Below, piece after piece: positions 10,633-21,225 of a stretch of DNA of 64,000 nt. Source of the DNA: Gari tellinella (Eukaryota > Mollusca > Bivalvia > Cardiida > Psammobiidae); NCBI GenBank assembly GCA_922989275.2, contig OV277864.1, forward strand, positions 51,025,550 to 51,089,549, read 5' to 3'. The notes under the pieces were generated by a model that saw only the letters and a program-made list of their open reading frames with translations, was not told the DNA's origin and did not search any database. Numbering within the stretch: position 1 is the first letter of the stretch; the number at the start of each line of letters is the position of its first letter. Position numbers and translations under genes: made by a program.

Positions 10633-11052
10633 TCACCTTTGGATGTCTAGAGCCTCGTTAACCTCTGCACTAACCTGACTGTGGACTGTCACCTGTGGAT
10701 CTTGTGGATTTGAGCTAGAAGTATTACCAGACTGGATTGTCGTTGTAGAAAGTTTACTTTCCAACGCCTCAACTCTGTTTTGTAGTAAGGAAATAGCCTT
10801 AATACTGTTCACAATGTCGATTTTTTGACACACTGTACAATACCAGGAGTATGGGGTCTTCAACCTGTCAAGTTCACGAAAGTGTGTGAGCTGCTGTGCG
10901 TTGATGTTCTCACATCTGGGATGAAAGAACCCCTCACATAGTCTACATTTCATTGGGTCTTTAACCAAGTTGCTGCAACGTTGACAATTTTTAGACTGTC
11001 TCGCAGGCGGCGTGGCAGCAGCGAGGGACGGCGGTTTACCCCTCCCACTCAT
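10633..11052 (-). CDS. LINE ORF1, N-terminal part: PHD-type zinc-finger protein
   Basis: 139 residues from ATG at 11052; the longer open start is a non-ATG codon. Near residue 20 begins a cysteine/histidine cluster with CQRC, CRLC, GFFHPRC and SWYCTVC, matching the PHD fold found in CR1-group ORF1 proteins. A helical stretch follows (INSIKAISLLQNRVEALESK), probably a coiled coil for multimerisation. The frame ends at TGA (10633-10635), then continues in the same frame for another 1165 codons. The TGA may be a nonsense mutation that splits an ORF1 of about 310 residues, or a site of readthrough. Confidence 0.8.
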   Translation of the reverse strand: MSGRGKPPSLAAATPPARQSKNCQRCSNLVKDPMKCRLCEGFFHPRCENINAQQLTHFRELDRLKTPYSWYCTVCQKIDIVNSIKAISLLQNRVEALESKLSTTTIQSGNTSSSNPQDPQVTVHSQVSAEVNEALDIQR

Positions 11053-11309
11053 TTTCAATGAAGGTCACGAGGGTCAACAGTTCAATCGAATTTTGTATGA
11101 CTTATTTGAGTAATCAACTGTTAGGCTAGGCCAAAATGCACATGATAAAGGGTGGCGATGGCAGGATAACACTTCTCTGTAGGAAGCACCAGCAGTGCCG
11201 ACGAATCTGTGATTTAATTCTTCGTTAGAAAATCGTCCGCCATCGCAACTTTCTACATTTAACCATAAATTGATCTTTATCGATCCCTTTTATATGAAAG
11301 TTTTGAATC

Positions 11310-11398
11310 CATACATGATTTGTTTGGGAAACAGCGGAATAAATGCTCTTTATGGGGAAACAGGGACAATACATGTCTTGTTTGGGAAACAGCTGCAA
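11310..11398 (+). repeat. Left, degenerate part of the 29 bp minisatellite
   Basis: Contains TTGTTTGGGAAACAGCGG and CATGTCTTGTTTGGGAAACA units that match the main array at 11635-12340. It is separated from that array by the MITE at 11399-11634. Confidence 0.75.
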
Positions 11399-11634
11399 CA
11401 GGGCTGCCATGAGTTGACATGAAAAATCCTAAGATTTCCAAATTTGCATTTTTTAAGTGTTAATCGTACCTTTACCCCATAGCCTATTTCTAGTTTTATT
11501 GCATGTGACTACTTAAGGCAGACTGGGAGTAAAGCAGAATGCGCATTTCGACTTATTTTCAGCCTGCTTTAGGCTACCATGTACTAGAAAAAAATCCGAA
11601 GATTTAGGAAAAATCCAGAGAAATGGCAGCCCTG
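11399..11634. mobile_element. MITE with CAGGGCTGCCAT ends inside a minisatellite
   Basis: Inverted termini CAGGGCTGCCAT and ATGGCAGCCCTG, flanked by the direct repeat CTGCAA (11393-11398 and 11635-11640). Removing the element and one CTGCAA restores an uninterrupted 29 bp unit, which proves the insertion. Its interior holds part of the TTAA-MITE hairpin (about 11470-11587: ACTTAAGGCAGACTGGGAG and its partner arm). The second copy, at 21997-22165, has the same chimeric build and a different 6 bp duplication. A hAT-like superfamily with 6 bp duplications is one possibility. Confidence 0.85.
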
Positions 11635-12340
11635 CTGCAATACATGTCTTGTTTGGGAAACAGCCGCAACACATGTCTTGTTTGGGAAACAGAGGCAATA
11701 CATGTCTTGTTTGAGAAACAGAGGCAATACATGTCTTGTTTGGGAAACAGCGGCAACACATGTCTTGTTTGGGAAACAGCGTCAATACATGTCTTGTTTG
11801 GGAAACAGCGACAATACATGTCTTGTTTGGGAAACAGCGGCAATACATGTCATGTTTGGGAAACAGCGACAATACATGTCATGTTTGGGAAACAGCGGCA
11901 ACACATGTCTTGTTTGGGAAACAGCGTCAATACATGTCTTGTTTGGGAAACAGCGACAATACATGTCTTGTTTGGGAAACAGCGGCAATACATGTCATGT
12001 TTGGGAAACAGCGACAATACATGTCATGTTTGGGAAACAGCGACAATACATGTCTTGTTTGGGAAACAGCGGCAATACATGTCTTGTTTGGGAAACAGCG
12101 GCAATACATGTCTTGTTTGGGAAACAGCGGTAATATATGTCATGTTTGGGAAACAGCGGCAATACATGTCTTGTTTGGGAAACAGCGGCAATACATGTCT
12201 TGTTTGGGAAACAGCGACAATACATGTCATGTTTGGGAAACAGCGGCAATACATGTCTTGTTTGGGAAACAGCGACAATACATGTCTTGTTTGGGAAACA
12301 GCGGCAATATATGTCTTGTTTGGGAAACAGTGGCAAACAT
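11635..12340 (+). repeat. 29 bp minisatellite, about 24 units
   Basis: Unit reads CATGTCTTGTTTGGGAAACA plus GCGGCAATA, with CTT/CAT and GCGG/GCGA/GCGT variants. Because 29 is not a multiple of three and the unit lacks stops in several frames, long artificial open frames appear on both strands; they are not genes. Confidence 0.95.
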
Positions 12341-12563
12341 TGTTGCAAGGGAGGAAATGTTGTTTGGAGGGAGACTGTATTGGTATGTAGCATTGTTCAC
12401 TATCAAGATTTCTTGATCTTGATCATGACCCAAACTGAAAACAAATGCAAGTGGATAACAATGTCTACGTGTATTGTCTAGAAGTCTTTCATCTTTTTTG
12501 TTTAAACACAACTAAAATATATATATAAACGCAGTTGATGTAGAAAATGAATGATAATTGAAA

Positions 12564-12762
12564 AGCAAGAGCCCCAAGGCTCTAAGGCGCTCACCAGAGT
12601 ACACCATTACAAGATTTTAATATGGCCCCTAGAGCGTCTGAAAGTTTTTCTGTGATTTGACTTACTGACCTCATTTATCACCGAATCTGACCTATATTTA
12701 TATATTAGTGTTTCTTCTGATCTGTCCAAGTTATTTTTAGATTGGAACATTCTAAAACTTTA
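12564..12762 (+). mobile_element. 5' fragment of a terminal-stem-loop element, subfamily 1
   Basis: Begins CAAGAGCCCCAAGGCTCT (an imperfect palindrome), then GCGCTCACCAGAG. It is cut off by the next element's CAAGAG at 12763, so two elements lie head to tail. Confidence 0.6.
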
Positions 12763-14046
12763 CAAGAGCCGCATGCGGCCCTAAATCGCTCACCTGAGGA
12801 CTTTTGTGTTATATATTACTCAATGCAAAATGAAGTTTGTCATTGCATGTATGTGGGCTGTTGCATGAAGAAGAAATTTGGAATCTGTTTGTCATTATTA
12901 CTATTTGAGCAAAAGGGGAAAATATGGCAATTATATAAATAGTGCTAATAAAGGGTCACTTAAACAATATTCATTGAAAATATTATTGAATTCTGACAAT
13001 GGTTTCAGAGAAGCAATTGTTTTTTTAAAAATTCCAATTTAAGTCTATGTAAAACTGATAAGCCCCAGGGCAAAGCTAGATGCCAAATATAAAAGGTCTG
13101 GGCCTTACGGTTTCAGAAGAAGATTTTTAAAGGTTTTCCTATATAAGTCTATGTAAAACTGATAAGCCCCGGGGCATGTCCATTTTTGACAGGGGGGACA
13201 TGATTTGAACAATTTTGGTAGAGGACCATAAGGCAAAGCTAGATGCCAAATATAAAAGGTCTGGACCTTATGGTTTCAGAGAAGAAGATTTTTAAAGGTT
13301 TTCATATATAAGTCTATGTAAAATTGATAAGCCCCAGGGTGGGTCCATTTTTGACACAGGGGTCATGATTTGAACACTTTTGGTAGAGGACCATAAGGCA
13401 AAGCTAGATGCCAAATATAAAAGGTCTGGGCCTTACGGTTACAGAGAAGAAGATTTTTAAAGGTTTTCCTATATAAGTCTATGTAAAACTGATAAGCCCC
13501 GGGGCAGGGCCATTTTTGACCCTGGGATCATGATTTGAACAATTTGTGTAGAGGACCACAAAGCAAAGCTCGATGCCACATATAAAAGGTTTAGGCCTTA
13601 CGGTTTCAGAGAAGAAGATTTTTAAAGGTTTTCCTATATAAGTCTATGTAAAACTGATGATGTAAGTACGGAAATTGACCACGCCCTCTGGCGGCCATGT
13701 TTTTTGACGGATCAAAATTCTTTGAACAATTTTGAAAGTATATTAATTGAGAAACATTTTGGTGAAAACCAAATTGTAATCGGACCAGTTGTTCTTGAGA
13801 AGAAGATTTTTTAAGATATTGTGCATGGTTGCCATGGCAACAAGACTGATTGCCCAACCAACTTTTTTTTTTTAAAATTTAAAGCTCACAACTTTATTTG
13901 ACCAAGTCTGGTTAAAATTGGGCCATTGGTTTCAGAGAAGAAGTTGTTTGAAACAAATTGTGAACGGACGACACCAACACCGACACCGACGGACGGCGAC
14001 CGATCACAATAGCTCACCTTGAGCACTTTGTGCTCAGGTGAGCTAA
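12763..14046 (+). mobile_element. Terminal-stem-loop element, subfamily 1, full length (1.28 kb)
   Basis: 5' end CAAGA plus the perfect palindrome GCCGCATGCGGC, then CGCTCACCTGAG. The interior has four copies of a unit of about 167-176 bp (GAAGAAGATTTTTAAAGG at about 13117, 13283, 13446, 13612). 3' end at about 14010-14046: AGCTCACCTTGAGCAC, loop TTT, GTGCTCAGGTGAGCTAA. It contains no protein-coding frame and is therefore non-autonomous. Confidence 0.8.
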
Positions 14047-14148
14047 ATAGGGATGAGTTTTCTCTACATCCAGTTAGAGATATGGAAAGCTGTAATGTGA
14101 ACTACGGAAATTTACTTTTAGAAATTTTAACTATATTTTTTATCTGAG

Positions 14149-14216
14149 TAGCAAACAGGTTGGAGCCTGATTGGACGCCGGGTTACCCGGCGTCTGATCT
14201 GGCTACAACCTGTTTG
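14149..14216. repeat. Hairpin repeat (AAACAGGTTGGAGCCTGAT type)
   Basis: Inverted repeat with arms CAAACAGGTTGGAGCC and GGCTACAACCTGTTTG and the tip GACGCCGGGTTACCCGGCGTC. Confidence 0.7.
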
Positions 14217-14420
14217 CAATAGAAATAATAGTTTTAGTATATAAATGCGTTTATTGGGAAATAATAAAATATCAGTAAAGTTAGCCCAGCTGTCTCATGC
14301 TGCACAATGATCATACTTATCTCAAGTAGGAAAGTGTATGATTATATTTTCAATGCTACCTTGCTTACCTATTCACCATTATTAACTATTCTGTTCTAAA
14401 ATAACTCGGACAACTCAGAT

Positions 14421-16343
14421 TAAGAGTCCCATGGGGCATATGTCGCTCACCTGAGAATAGCTGTACATCAAAATGGAGATAATGATTTATGTCCAGGACG
14501 GGGTCATTTTTTACCCGAGGGGCATAATTTGAACAATCTTGATAGAGGACCTGTAGATGATGCTATGTTCCAAATATCTAAGATCAGGCTACTAGGGTTC
14601 TAGAAAAGAATATTTTTTTTAAGTTTCCATTGAAATAATCTATTTTTAGCTCCTGTGACCTACATATGCAACAGACTGGAACCATTTGAACAAAATAGAT
14701 AAAGGACATCTAGAAGTAACACCATGCCGAATATCAAAGCTCTGGCTATATTAGCTTCAGAAAAGAAAACGTTTGAAAACTGTGACCCCCGGAGTGGGGC
14801 TAATTTTGACCCCAGGGGCATAATTTGTACAAACTTGATAGAGGACCTGTAGATGATATGCAATTGACCAGAACCATTTGAACCTTATCGGTATAGGACA
14901 TCTTAAAGTGTCACCATGCCAGATATCAAAGCTCTGGCCATATTAGTTTCAGAGGAGAAGACGTTTGAAAATTTCACTATATAACTCTATGTTAAACTGT
15001 GACCCCCCGGGCGGGGCCAATTTTGACCCCAGGGGCATAGTTTGTAGTTTGATAGAGGACCTGTAGATGATGCTATGTGACAAATGTCTAAGATCTGGCC
15101 CTTGTAGTTTCAGACAAGAAGATTTTTTAAGATTTCCTTATTTTTTGAGTTCTACATTGTTTTTAATTCTTTGAAAACTTTTGAAAGAACTTGACCCAAG
15201 GAACATTTGTGTAAAGTTTGGTTGAAATCTTTTCAGCGGTATATGAGGAGATGTCATTTGAAGCAATTGTAAAAGACAACAATGACTGTATAAAGTGAAA
15301 TTATTTTCTTCTGTAGAAGAATAAATTAAAGACATAAAAAGGAATATGTATGGGTTAATGGGTTAATAAATATCATTATTTACATTTTCTAAATATAAGA
15401 AACTATATGTAAATGAGTGGCAAATAGTTTGGATCCAGATTAGATGCAGCATTATGTGGCATCTGACCTGGATCCATACTGTTTATGGCCAAGAATTAAT
15501 TGTGGACTGATAGACAGAAAGATAAACAAACAAACAAAACACAAACAAACAAACAGACAGACCAAAAGTAATATGCCTCGATCTAAGTTGTGCTTGAGCA
15601 TAAAATAGCAGACATCACTATCATTTCTGTTATGTATCTCAGTGACCTGAGTTCAGATCAGTTATGCAATAGGAGCCGGTCTCAGAGAGAAATGACTATT
15701 ATCATGCTGAACTGTTGTCTGCTCCAAATGTTTGTATGTGAAATATGTAAAAAATAATAACTTATATTTTCTAAATATAAGAAAATATGTAAATGAGTGG
15801 CAAATAGTTTAGATCCAGATTAGATGCAGCATTATGTGGCATCTGACCTGGATCCAAACTGTTTGCAAAAATGTTGCATTTAGTATAAGGGTAGCTTCTT
15901 AGCCTGGAAGATACAATGGGTCTGTATAAAAACGGATCATTAGAGAGTTTTTACTGTCAGACCTGCATCAAAAAGCACTGATATGGCCAGGGTTGAGTCA
16001 AATTTGACCCTAGGGTTTTGATTTTTTACAATTTTGAAAGTGATTTAGTAGAAGATACTATTCATGCAATATCTAAGGTGTGGGAACAGTGGTTTTTTAC
16101 AAACAACTTGTTTAAAGTTTTTCACTTTTTTTAATAAATTTCAATAAGTAGACAACATTTGAATTTTATTTTAACGATTTCTGTAGAGAAGCATCCAAGG
16201 AACACCATCAGCAATTTAGTTTTTCCCTCAAACTCGCGGTTTCAGAGGAGATGTCGCTTGAAGTAAAATTTGAACGGACGGACAGACGGACGGTGGGCGA
16301 TCACAACAGCTCACCTTGAGCCTTCGGCTCAGGTGAGCTAAAA
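14421..16343 (+). mobile_element. Composite terminal-stem-loop element, 1.92 kb, copy 1
   Basis: 5' end TAAGAGTCCCATGGGGCA with TCGCTCACCTGAG. 3' end at about 16308-16343: AGCTCACCTTGAGCC, loop TTC, GGCTCAGGTGAGCTAAAA. Between them lie repeat units, half a TTAA-MITE (about 15290-15365) and two GGATCCAGATTAGATGC hairpins (15418-15484, 15796-15866). The same set in the same order occurs at 28981-30930, while the outside flanks differ, so the whole composite was copied. Confidence 0.8.
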
Positions 16344-16429
16344 ATCGGACAATATGAGGCTGAAATAAAGTGTTAGCAATGGACACACTTGTTTTAGCAA
16401 GGGCGTGTTTAGTTGGAAACTCCAAAGTA

Positions 16430-16635
16430 CAGTAAAACCTCTCTATTACGACCACTAAATTATGTTAATTATTAGGGTGTTTACGGTAGGTGACCGCTTA
16501 AAACAAGGTGACAGTGAAACAGAAAGCTCCTGTAGGAGCTTTCTGTTTCACTGTCACCTTGCTTTAAGCTGTCACCTGTCTATTAAACAATCAATTAGCC
16601 TTCGTTTTAGTGGTCGTAATAGCGAGGTTTTACTG
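16430..16635. mobile_element. pogo/Tigger-like MITE with TA duplication
   Basis: Termini CAGTAAAACCTCTCTATTAC and GTAATAGCGAGGTTTTACTG with TA at 16428-16429 and 16636-16637. The core is a perfect palindrome (GAAAGCTCCTGTAGGAGCTT). TA duplication and CAGT ends indicate the Tc1/mariner-pogo group. Confidence 0.85.
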
Positions 16636-16884
16636 TATGTCTCTTCACTGTTACATAGAAAATATGACCAACAAGGATTAAAGGCTGTGTAATAAGCTGT
16701 TTATTTTTCAAAGTATAACCCTATAACAAGAATGCAAAGTGTATACAGTGAACAATATTCTTCCATCAAAATAAAGTATACATGTAACAACAAAATTTAA
16801 TGGTCATTGGTTACTAATTTTAGAGATCTTTGGCTATATGCATGTAGATAACCTGAACTAAATCATATGTCAAGTCAATTAACC

Positions 16885-17103
16885 CATTACCCCACAGCCT
16901 GTTTTTAGTTTTGCAGATAGTTGACCACTTAAAGCAGGTTGTAAAAGGCACATTCTGCTTTACTTTAAGCCTACTTTAAGCTTCCATCTGTTAGGATATA
17001 GAATATTTCTTAAAGACACATATTCATGAATGTATAAATTGGAACTATTTTGTTCAGTGGAGGAATAAATTATAGGCGTAAACATGCGTCTATGAAGTAA
17101 TGG
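16885..17103. mobile_element. Palindromic TTAA-MITE (piggyBac-like)
   Basis: Begins CCCATTACCCCA after TTAA and ends AGTAATGGG before TTAA. Contains a shortened AAAGCAGGTTG hairpin. This copy shows the family's outline: left CCCWTTACCCCATAG, a central hairpin, right TATGGGGTAATGGG. Confidence 0.75.
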
Positions 17104-17106
17104 GTT

Positions 17107-17680
17107 AAATAACTAAGGCCAATCTCTGTTAAGCAACTCACTCATAGAGAAATGTCACTGACTAGCTATAAGTCATTCATGAATCACTATTGTAACATGT
17201 CAGTATCTATTATAAGTAGGACTGTAACGAATACACCATGTAGCGAATACGAATACACATCACGATATAAGGTGACGAATACGAATAATTATTCATGAAT
17301 ATGAATGCAATAGTTTCTTTGTAGATCTTTATGTGAAACCTCTTCTAATATTTTATTACTACTGATTATCCTGTTCATATCTTTTTCACTTAATTGTTAT
17401 CTTTTAAAATTAAAGTATTTGGAAGCATACTTTTTAGCTTTAATTTCTTTGTTAGTGGTTAAGTGGTTTAAGTCAAGATAAACCCCACCATCATAGTAAG
17501 TGTTTTCAGAACAAATATGGTACTCTAGATTGTTGGTAAGCTGCAGATTTCATTTAGTTGTTTTAATATTTTCTTTTTTGAACTGGCAAATATTTGGTTC
17601 TTAAACATGCGAATATGATACGTATTCACCAAAATCAACATTTGAATATATGAATATTCAAGTGTATTGTTACAGCCCTA
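17107..17680. other. AT-rich interval without recognisable genes
   Basis: Contains several GAATACGAATA-like tracts (about 17225-17310 and 17610-17660) but no coding frame. Confidence 0.5.
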
Positions 17681-17905
17681 ATTATAAGCATGCATCCAAA
17701 AGAACCTTGGCCTCCAGCAACAATGTAACTGACAACTACCACTTTGGCTGTGAATTCTGAACTCAGCACTTCGGATTTGTCCTTTTTTGAAGCCTTCAGT
17801 GGTTCTATTCAGTTGCCAATTTGTATCTAAAACAGTGTTTAAGGATTCAAGGGTTTTCCTCCACCTGTAATTACCTGGATGTTGCAATATGCCCGAAACA
17901 CTGTT
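17681..17905 (-). repeat. Interspersed repeat with AATTACAGGTGGAGGAA
   Basis: The - strand carries AATTACAGGTGGAGGAAAAC and CCACTGAAGGCTTCAAAAAA. The first phrase recurs on the + strand near 27738, 48036 and 51170. The family is unknown to me. A 76-codon open frame here is unlikely to be a gene. Confidence 0.5.
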
Positions 17906-18365
17906 CAAACGTAATAAAATAATAACAAATCAAAGCAATCCAAAGGAACCTAAGTTAATCACATGTCAGTTAAATATACTTATGTAACAAATTATTTAAT
18001 CAAATAACTTCCAAAAAGCTAATATATTTGCTGTAACTCCATTATACAAGAACAATTTTCCAAACTTCCAATACCATCTACCACAACTTCAGAACAACTT
18101 CAAACATCGTCTACATTTATTTAATTTTTTAACCATATGGCAACACTTCTCATAACTAAAATAGAACCGGATGTTTCTATTTTCTAACGAGTTGTAAAAA
18201 AATGCTGGTACGTTTTTAAATTTTGCAACAATAAGAAAGACAACTCTTAAAGTACACAAAATTCCTAAAAGTTGGGACACCCTGAGTAACTGCTGAAATT
18301 ATTGTAAAATTTGAACAAATTGCTTTCATCACACAGTAACTTGTCCAAAAGGTGCAGATTGAATG

Positions 18366-18431
18366 ACAAACAGTGTAGACCCTGATCAGACTGCTCCTTC
18401 AGGAACAGACTGATCAGGCTCTACACTGTTT
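18366..18431. repeat. Hairpin repeat (AAACAGTGTAGACCCTGATC type)
   Basis: Arms AAACAGTGTAGACCCTGATC and GATCAGGCTCTACACTGTTT around a CTCCTTCAGGAAC tip. Confidence 0.7.
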
Positions 18432-18476
18432 ACTTGGGTATCTGCCCCAATACTTAAGACCATTACGGTTCATATA

Positions 18477-18679
18477 CAGTAAATCCCCTGTATTAAAACC
18501 ACAAAAACAAAGGTTAATTGATTGTGAAAAAGACAAGTGAATGCTTAAAGCAAGGTGACAGTTAAACAGACAGCTCCTTTAGGAGCTTTGTTTTACTGTC
18601 ACCTTGCTTTGAGCATTCACCTGTGTTAAACACCTAATAATTAACACAATTTAGGGATCGCAATAGAGAGGTTTTACTG
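18477..18679. mobile_element. pogo/Tigger-like MITE
   Basis: CAGTAAATCCCCTGTATTA and GAGAGGTTTTACTG ends with TA at 18475-18476 and 18680-18681. The central palindrome is AGCTCCTTTAGGAGCT. Confidence 0.75.
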
Positions 18680-18744
18680 TAGTCCTATTTCATGAATAGG
18701 GGGAAGCATACAAGAGATGATATTGGAAAATGAGATTGTCCACT

Positions 18745-18905
18745 GTGTTCTGACCCCAAGGTTATAAAGCTTTTGAGTTGAGTCTGAAGTAGCTCTCAAG
18801 CATTTGACTGGACAGATTGGCGCCTAGGCTCAAATCTGGCCAACCAAATGCTTGAGAACGATTTCAGATTCAACCCAGAACTTTATAATCCTGGGGCCTG
18901 GAGTC
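18745..18905. mobile_element. Fold-back MITE with GGTTATAAAGCTTTTGAG arms
   Basis: Arms CCAAGGTTATAAAGCTTTTG and CTTTATAATCCTGGGG enclose inner arms CTCAAGCATTTGACTGG and CCAAATGCTTGAGAACG. A second copy is at 50515-50634. Confidence 0.7.
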
Positions 18906-19195
18906 CTGTTGCACTTTAGATCAACTTGAATAAATACTGCAAAGAGGACATAACAACATAGATAAGAAAATAAATTATAGTATGCATGTAAAAGTCAAAC
19001 TGTGACAGTTCAATGCGTATGGTTGAATATGGTTTAAACAGTACTGCTAACAGAACTCGCGCACATCCCCAAATAAACAAAGAAGGACGCAACTGTGTTT
19101 GAATTCTCAATAAAACATGCACGCGCTGTAACTGCTAAAATGTGACATAATATGGCTTCGAAAATGCATAGGCCGAGAAATTGGTGCAAATTATG

Positions 19196-19356
19196 GATTA
19201 ATTAAAGTGTTAGAATAGAAATAATAAATCATGCAATCGAACACAGGTAGTCATTGAGATGCTTGTAATTAAATCACCAGGCCTATGGCCTCGTGATTAA
19301 ATTTATATGCATCTGAACTCCTACCAATGTTCGATTGCACACTCAAACACTGGTAT
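19196..19356. repeat. Fold-back element with the tip GGCCTATGGCC
   Basis: Arms AAATAATAAATCATGCAATCG and CGATTGCACACTC, with inner arms ATTGAGATGC and GCATCTGAAC. Its general build resembles the fold-backs at 43425-43585, 44055-44215, 46556-46705 and 56700-56860. Confidence 0.55.
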
Positions 19357-19651
19357 GAATTTATTATTTCTTAAGTAAACTTATAACATGGCACCTTCAT
19401 GAGAAAACCTAGCTGAGCCACAAAATGTAAATAAAGTACATGTAGAAAGGTTATCCAGAAAGGCGAAAAGAAACTAAAGACATTTGTTAAGTTCCTTAGG
19501 GAGATTAAATTGTAACCAAAGTTGCAAAAGCACAGATTCCCATGAAGAAACAATCCCGATTTCAGTATACCCACTACAGGGCTCCATATAAGACAGAGTA
19601 ACTGAGCAAATTTTCTCACTCATTTCTGCACCATAGGGTTTAACTCATTAA

Positions 19652-19820
19652 CCCCTGAAACTATGACAAAATGAAAAACAGACAGTGCAGACCCTGATCA
19701 GAGGGTTCCAGCAAGAGCCTTCTGATCAGGTTCTACACTGTTTGCATCCAGGTCAAAATTACTTGTCAAAGGTACACTGTTTGTTAATGATAAGTATACT
19801 CATCGCTAGGGTTGAATGTG
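19652..19820. mobile_element. TTAA-flanked hairpin MITE
   Basis: TTAA at 19648-19651 and 19821-19824. The ends CCCCTGAAACT and AGGGTTGAATGTG are imperfectly inverted. The core hairpin has arms ACAGTGCAGACCCTGATCAG and CTGATCAGGTTCTACACTG. Confidence 0.75.
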
Positions 19821-20088
19821 TTAATGCAGAAAGAAAGATTTTGGTTTTTGAAATACTCCCCTTATCTGAGGCTCTGCCCTAATAACTTTGTTGTGGGAGG
19901 TATGACTATTAACTCACTAAATATAATAAAACTATTATTGAATACAATGGTTATAGAGATAGTGAACAATTATTATGCTGTGTATATAAATGTATTGTGG
20001 ACATGTGCCTAAATTGCTGAATAAAGAAATTGTTATTATGTCATAGTGTGTAAGTTTATCATCACTTGTACAGCCTTGCTGTACAAGC

Positions 20089-20149
20089 AACGTGGTAGAG
20101 AGCATGACTGTGAACATAGCGACCCAGGTTCCATCCGGGGTCGGCTCGG
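20089..20149 (+). pseudogene. tRNA-like sequence (His-like anticodon GTG)
   Basis: GTGGTAGAGAGCATGACTG resembles a tRNA D arm/A box. CTGTGAA would be a 7-base anticodon loop with GTG, and CCAGGTTCCATCCGGG resembles a T arm/B box. The acceptor stem does not close, so this is a degenerate tRNA relic or SINE head. A related sequence lies inverted at about 21238-21285. Confidence 0.45.
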
Positions 20150-20304
20150 GTGTTTCTTTATAAGAACATCTGATTACATTAGGCGCCCAACATGGGTCCC
20201 GAAATTCTATATGGGTATGAGAACAACTGGAGTGGAACTCGGAGCATAACTCTACAGTCACAGAAACCATGTTGGGCGCCAAATGTGGCCAGGTGTTCTT
20301 ATAA

Positions 20305-21225
20305 ACAAGAGGGCCATGGCCCTAAATTCGCTCACCTGAGCACATTGTAGATTGTACCTAATTTGACTGAGCAAGACAACATTTTAATATAACTATACGT
20401 TATACATATGTATAAATATGGCATAAGATATAATTACATAACTGTCAGTGGATCACTTCCAGATCCTGTTTCTCTAAGTATGAAGCACACTGAACCATTT
20501 CTAAACTTTAGCAGACAACATGTTCAGCAGACACCACCAGTTATGTTGGTCAGTCACTGAGGTCAAATATTATGCAATAGTTGGGGAGTAGCATTGGAGC
20601 TGCTGGGCTTTCCCATATCATACTGAAATGATGTCTGCTTAAAACCTACTGTATGTGAAAAATGTACAAAAAACCCAATTTAAAAAATGTAAAGTAGGTA
20701 AATGAGTGGCAAATAGTTTGGATCCAGATTAGATGCAGCAATATGTTGCATCTGATCTGGATCCAAACTGTTTGCAAATATTGGCTATTTGCCCTTAATA
20801 TATTAAGGGCCTCAGGTAAATACAGTTCTGCATAAATCGAAATACCATGAGACCTGCCTAGAGCAGCACTAAAACTGCTAAGGGTTGGGTCAAGTTTGAC
20901 CCTAGGGATTTCATTTGAACAAACTTTAGAGGGATCCACCAGGAGATACTACTGTAAAAATATCAAAGCTTAGGGCCTAGTAGTTTTTGACAAGAAGATG
21001 TTTTAAATTTTTTTGCTTTTGCAAGCAGAGTTTGCGCTTTTTGGCTTTCATTTTAACAACTTCTGTAGAGAAGCATCCAAGGATCATCATGAGCAGGTTA
21101 ATCTCTCCCTAAAATCCTCTGGTTCAGAGGAGATGTCGTTTGAAGGAAATGTGAACGGACAGACGTACGACGGATGGTGAGCGATCACAATAGCTCACCT
21201 TGAGCCTTTGGCTCAGGTGAGCTAA
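20305..21225 (+). mobile_element. Terminal-stem-loop element, subfamily 1 (0.92 kb)
   Basis: 5' end CAAGA plus the palindrome GGGCCATGGCCC, then TTCGCTCACCTGAG. 3' end AGCTCACCTTGAGCC, loop TTT, GGCTCAGGTGAGCTAA. It contains a GGATCCAGATTAGATGC hairpin (about 20706-20777) and resembles the second half of the 1.92 kb composites. Confidence 0.8.

Larger units (their letters stand above)
7084..11200 (-). mobile_element. CR1-clade-like non-LTR retrotransposon (LINE)
   Basis: A nearly complete element on the - strand: ORF1 with a PHD-type zinc finger, then an RRM-like region, apurinic-type endonuclease and reverse transcriptase, with a very short 3' UTR after the TAG at 7135-7137. The 3' terminus is a small 9 bp tandem (AGGTATAAC repeated, about 7088-7113); a short tandem repeat instead of poly(A) is typical of the CR1 group. 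It sits just beyond the AAAA tail of the stem-loop element at 6475-7083. The 5' boundary is uncertain (about 11100-11220). No RNase H domain is seen. Clade assignment rests on domain layout and motifs only. Confidence 0.85.

Noticed and set aside
8465..10678. Long + strand frames opposite the LINE
   Set aside because: They are antisense shadows of the endonuclease/reverse transcriptase reading frame.
11635..12340. CRISPR-like array of short repeats
   Set aside because: Units are directly adjacent with no unique spacers, and the setting is a eukaryotic genome.
11623..12416. Overlapping open frames of up to 255 codons on both strands
   Set aside because: They are produced by the 29 bp repeat, which is open in several frames. 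The peptide is a 29-residue cycle and has no gene context.
17678..17908. 76-codon frame on the - strand
   Set aside because: It overlaps an interspersed repeat seen at several other places and has no recognisable features.
20180..20290. LTR retrotransposon primer-binding site (GGCGCCCAACATGG)
   Set aside because: The motif occurs inverted in both arms of a palindrome, and no LTR pair, polypurine tract or gag-pol frame is nearby.
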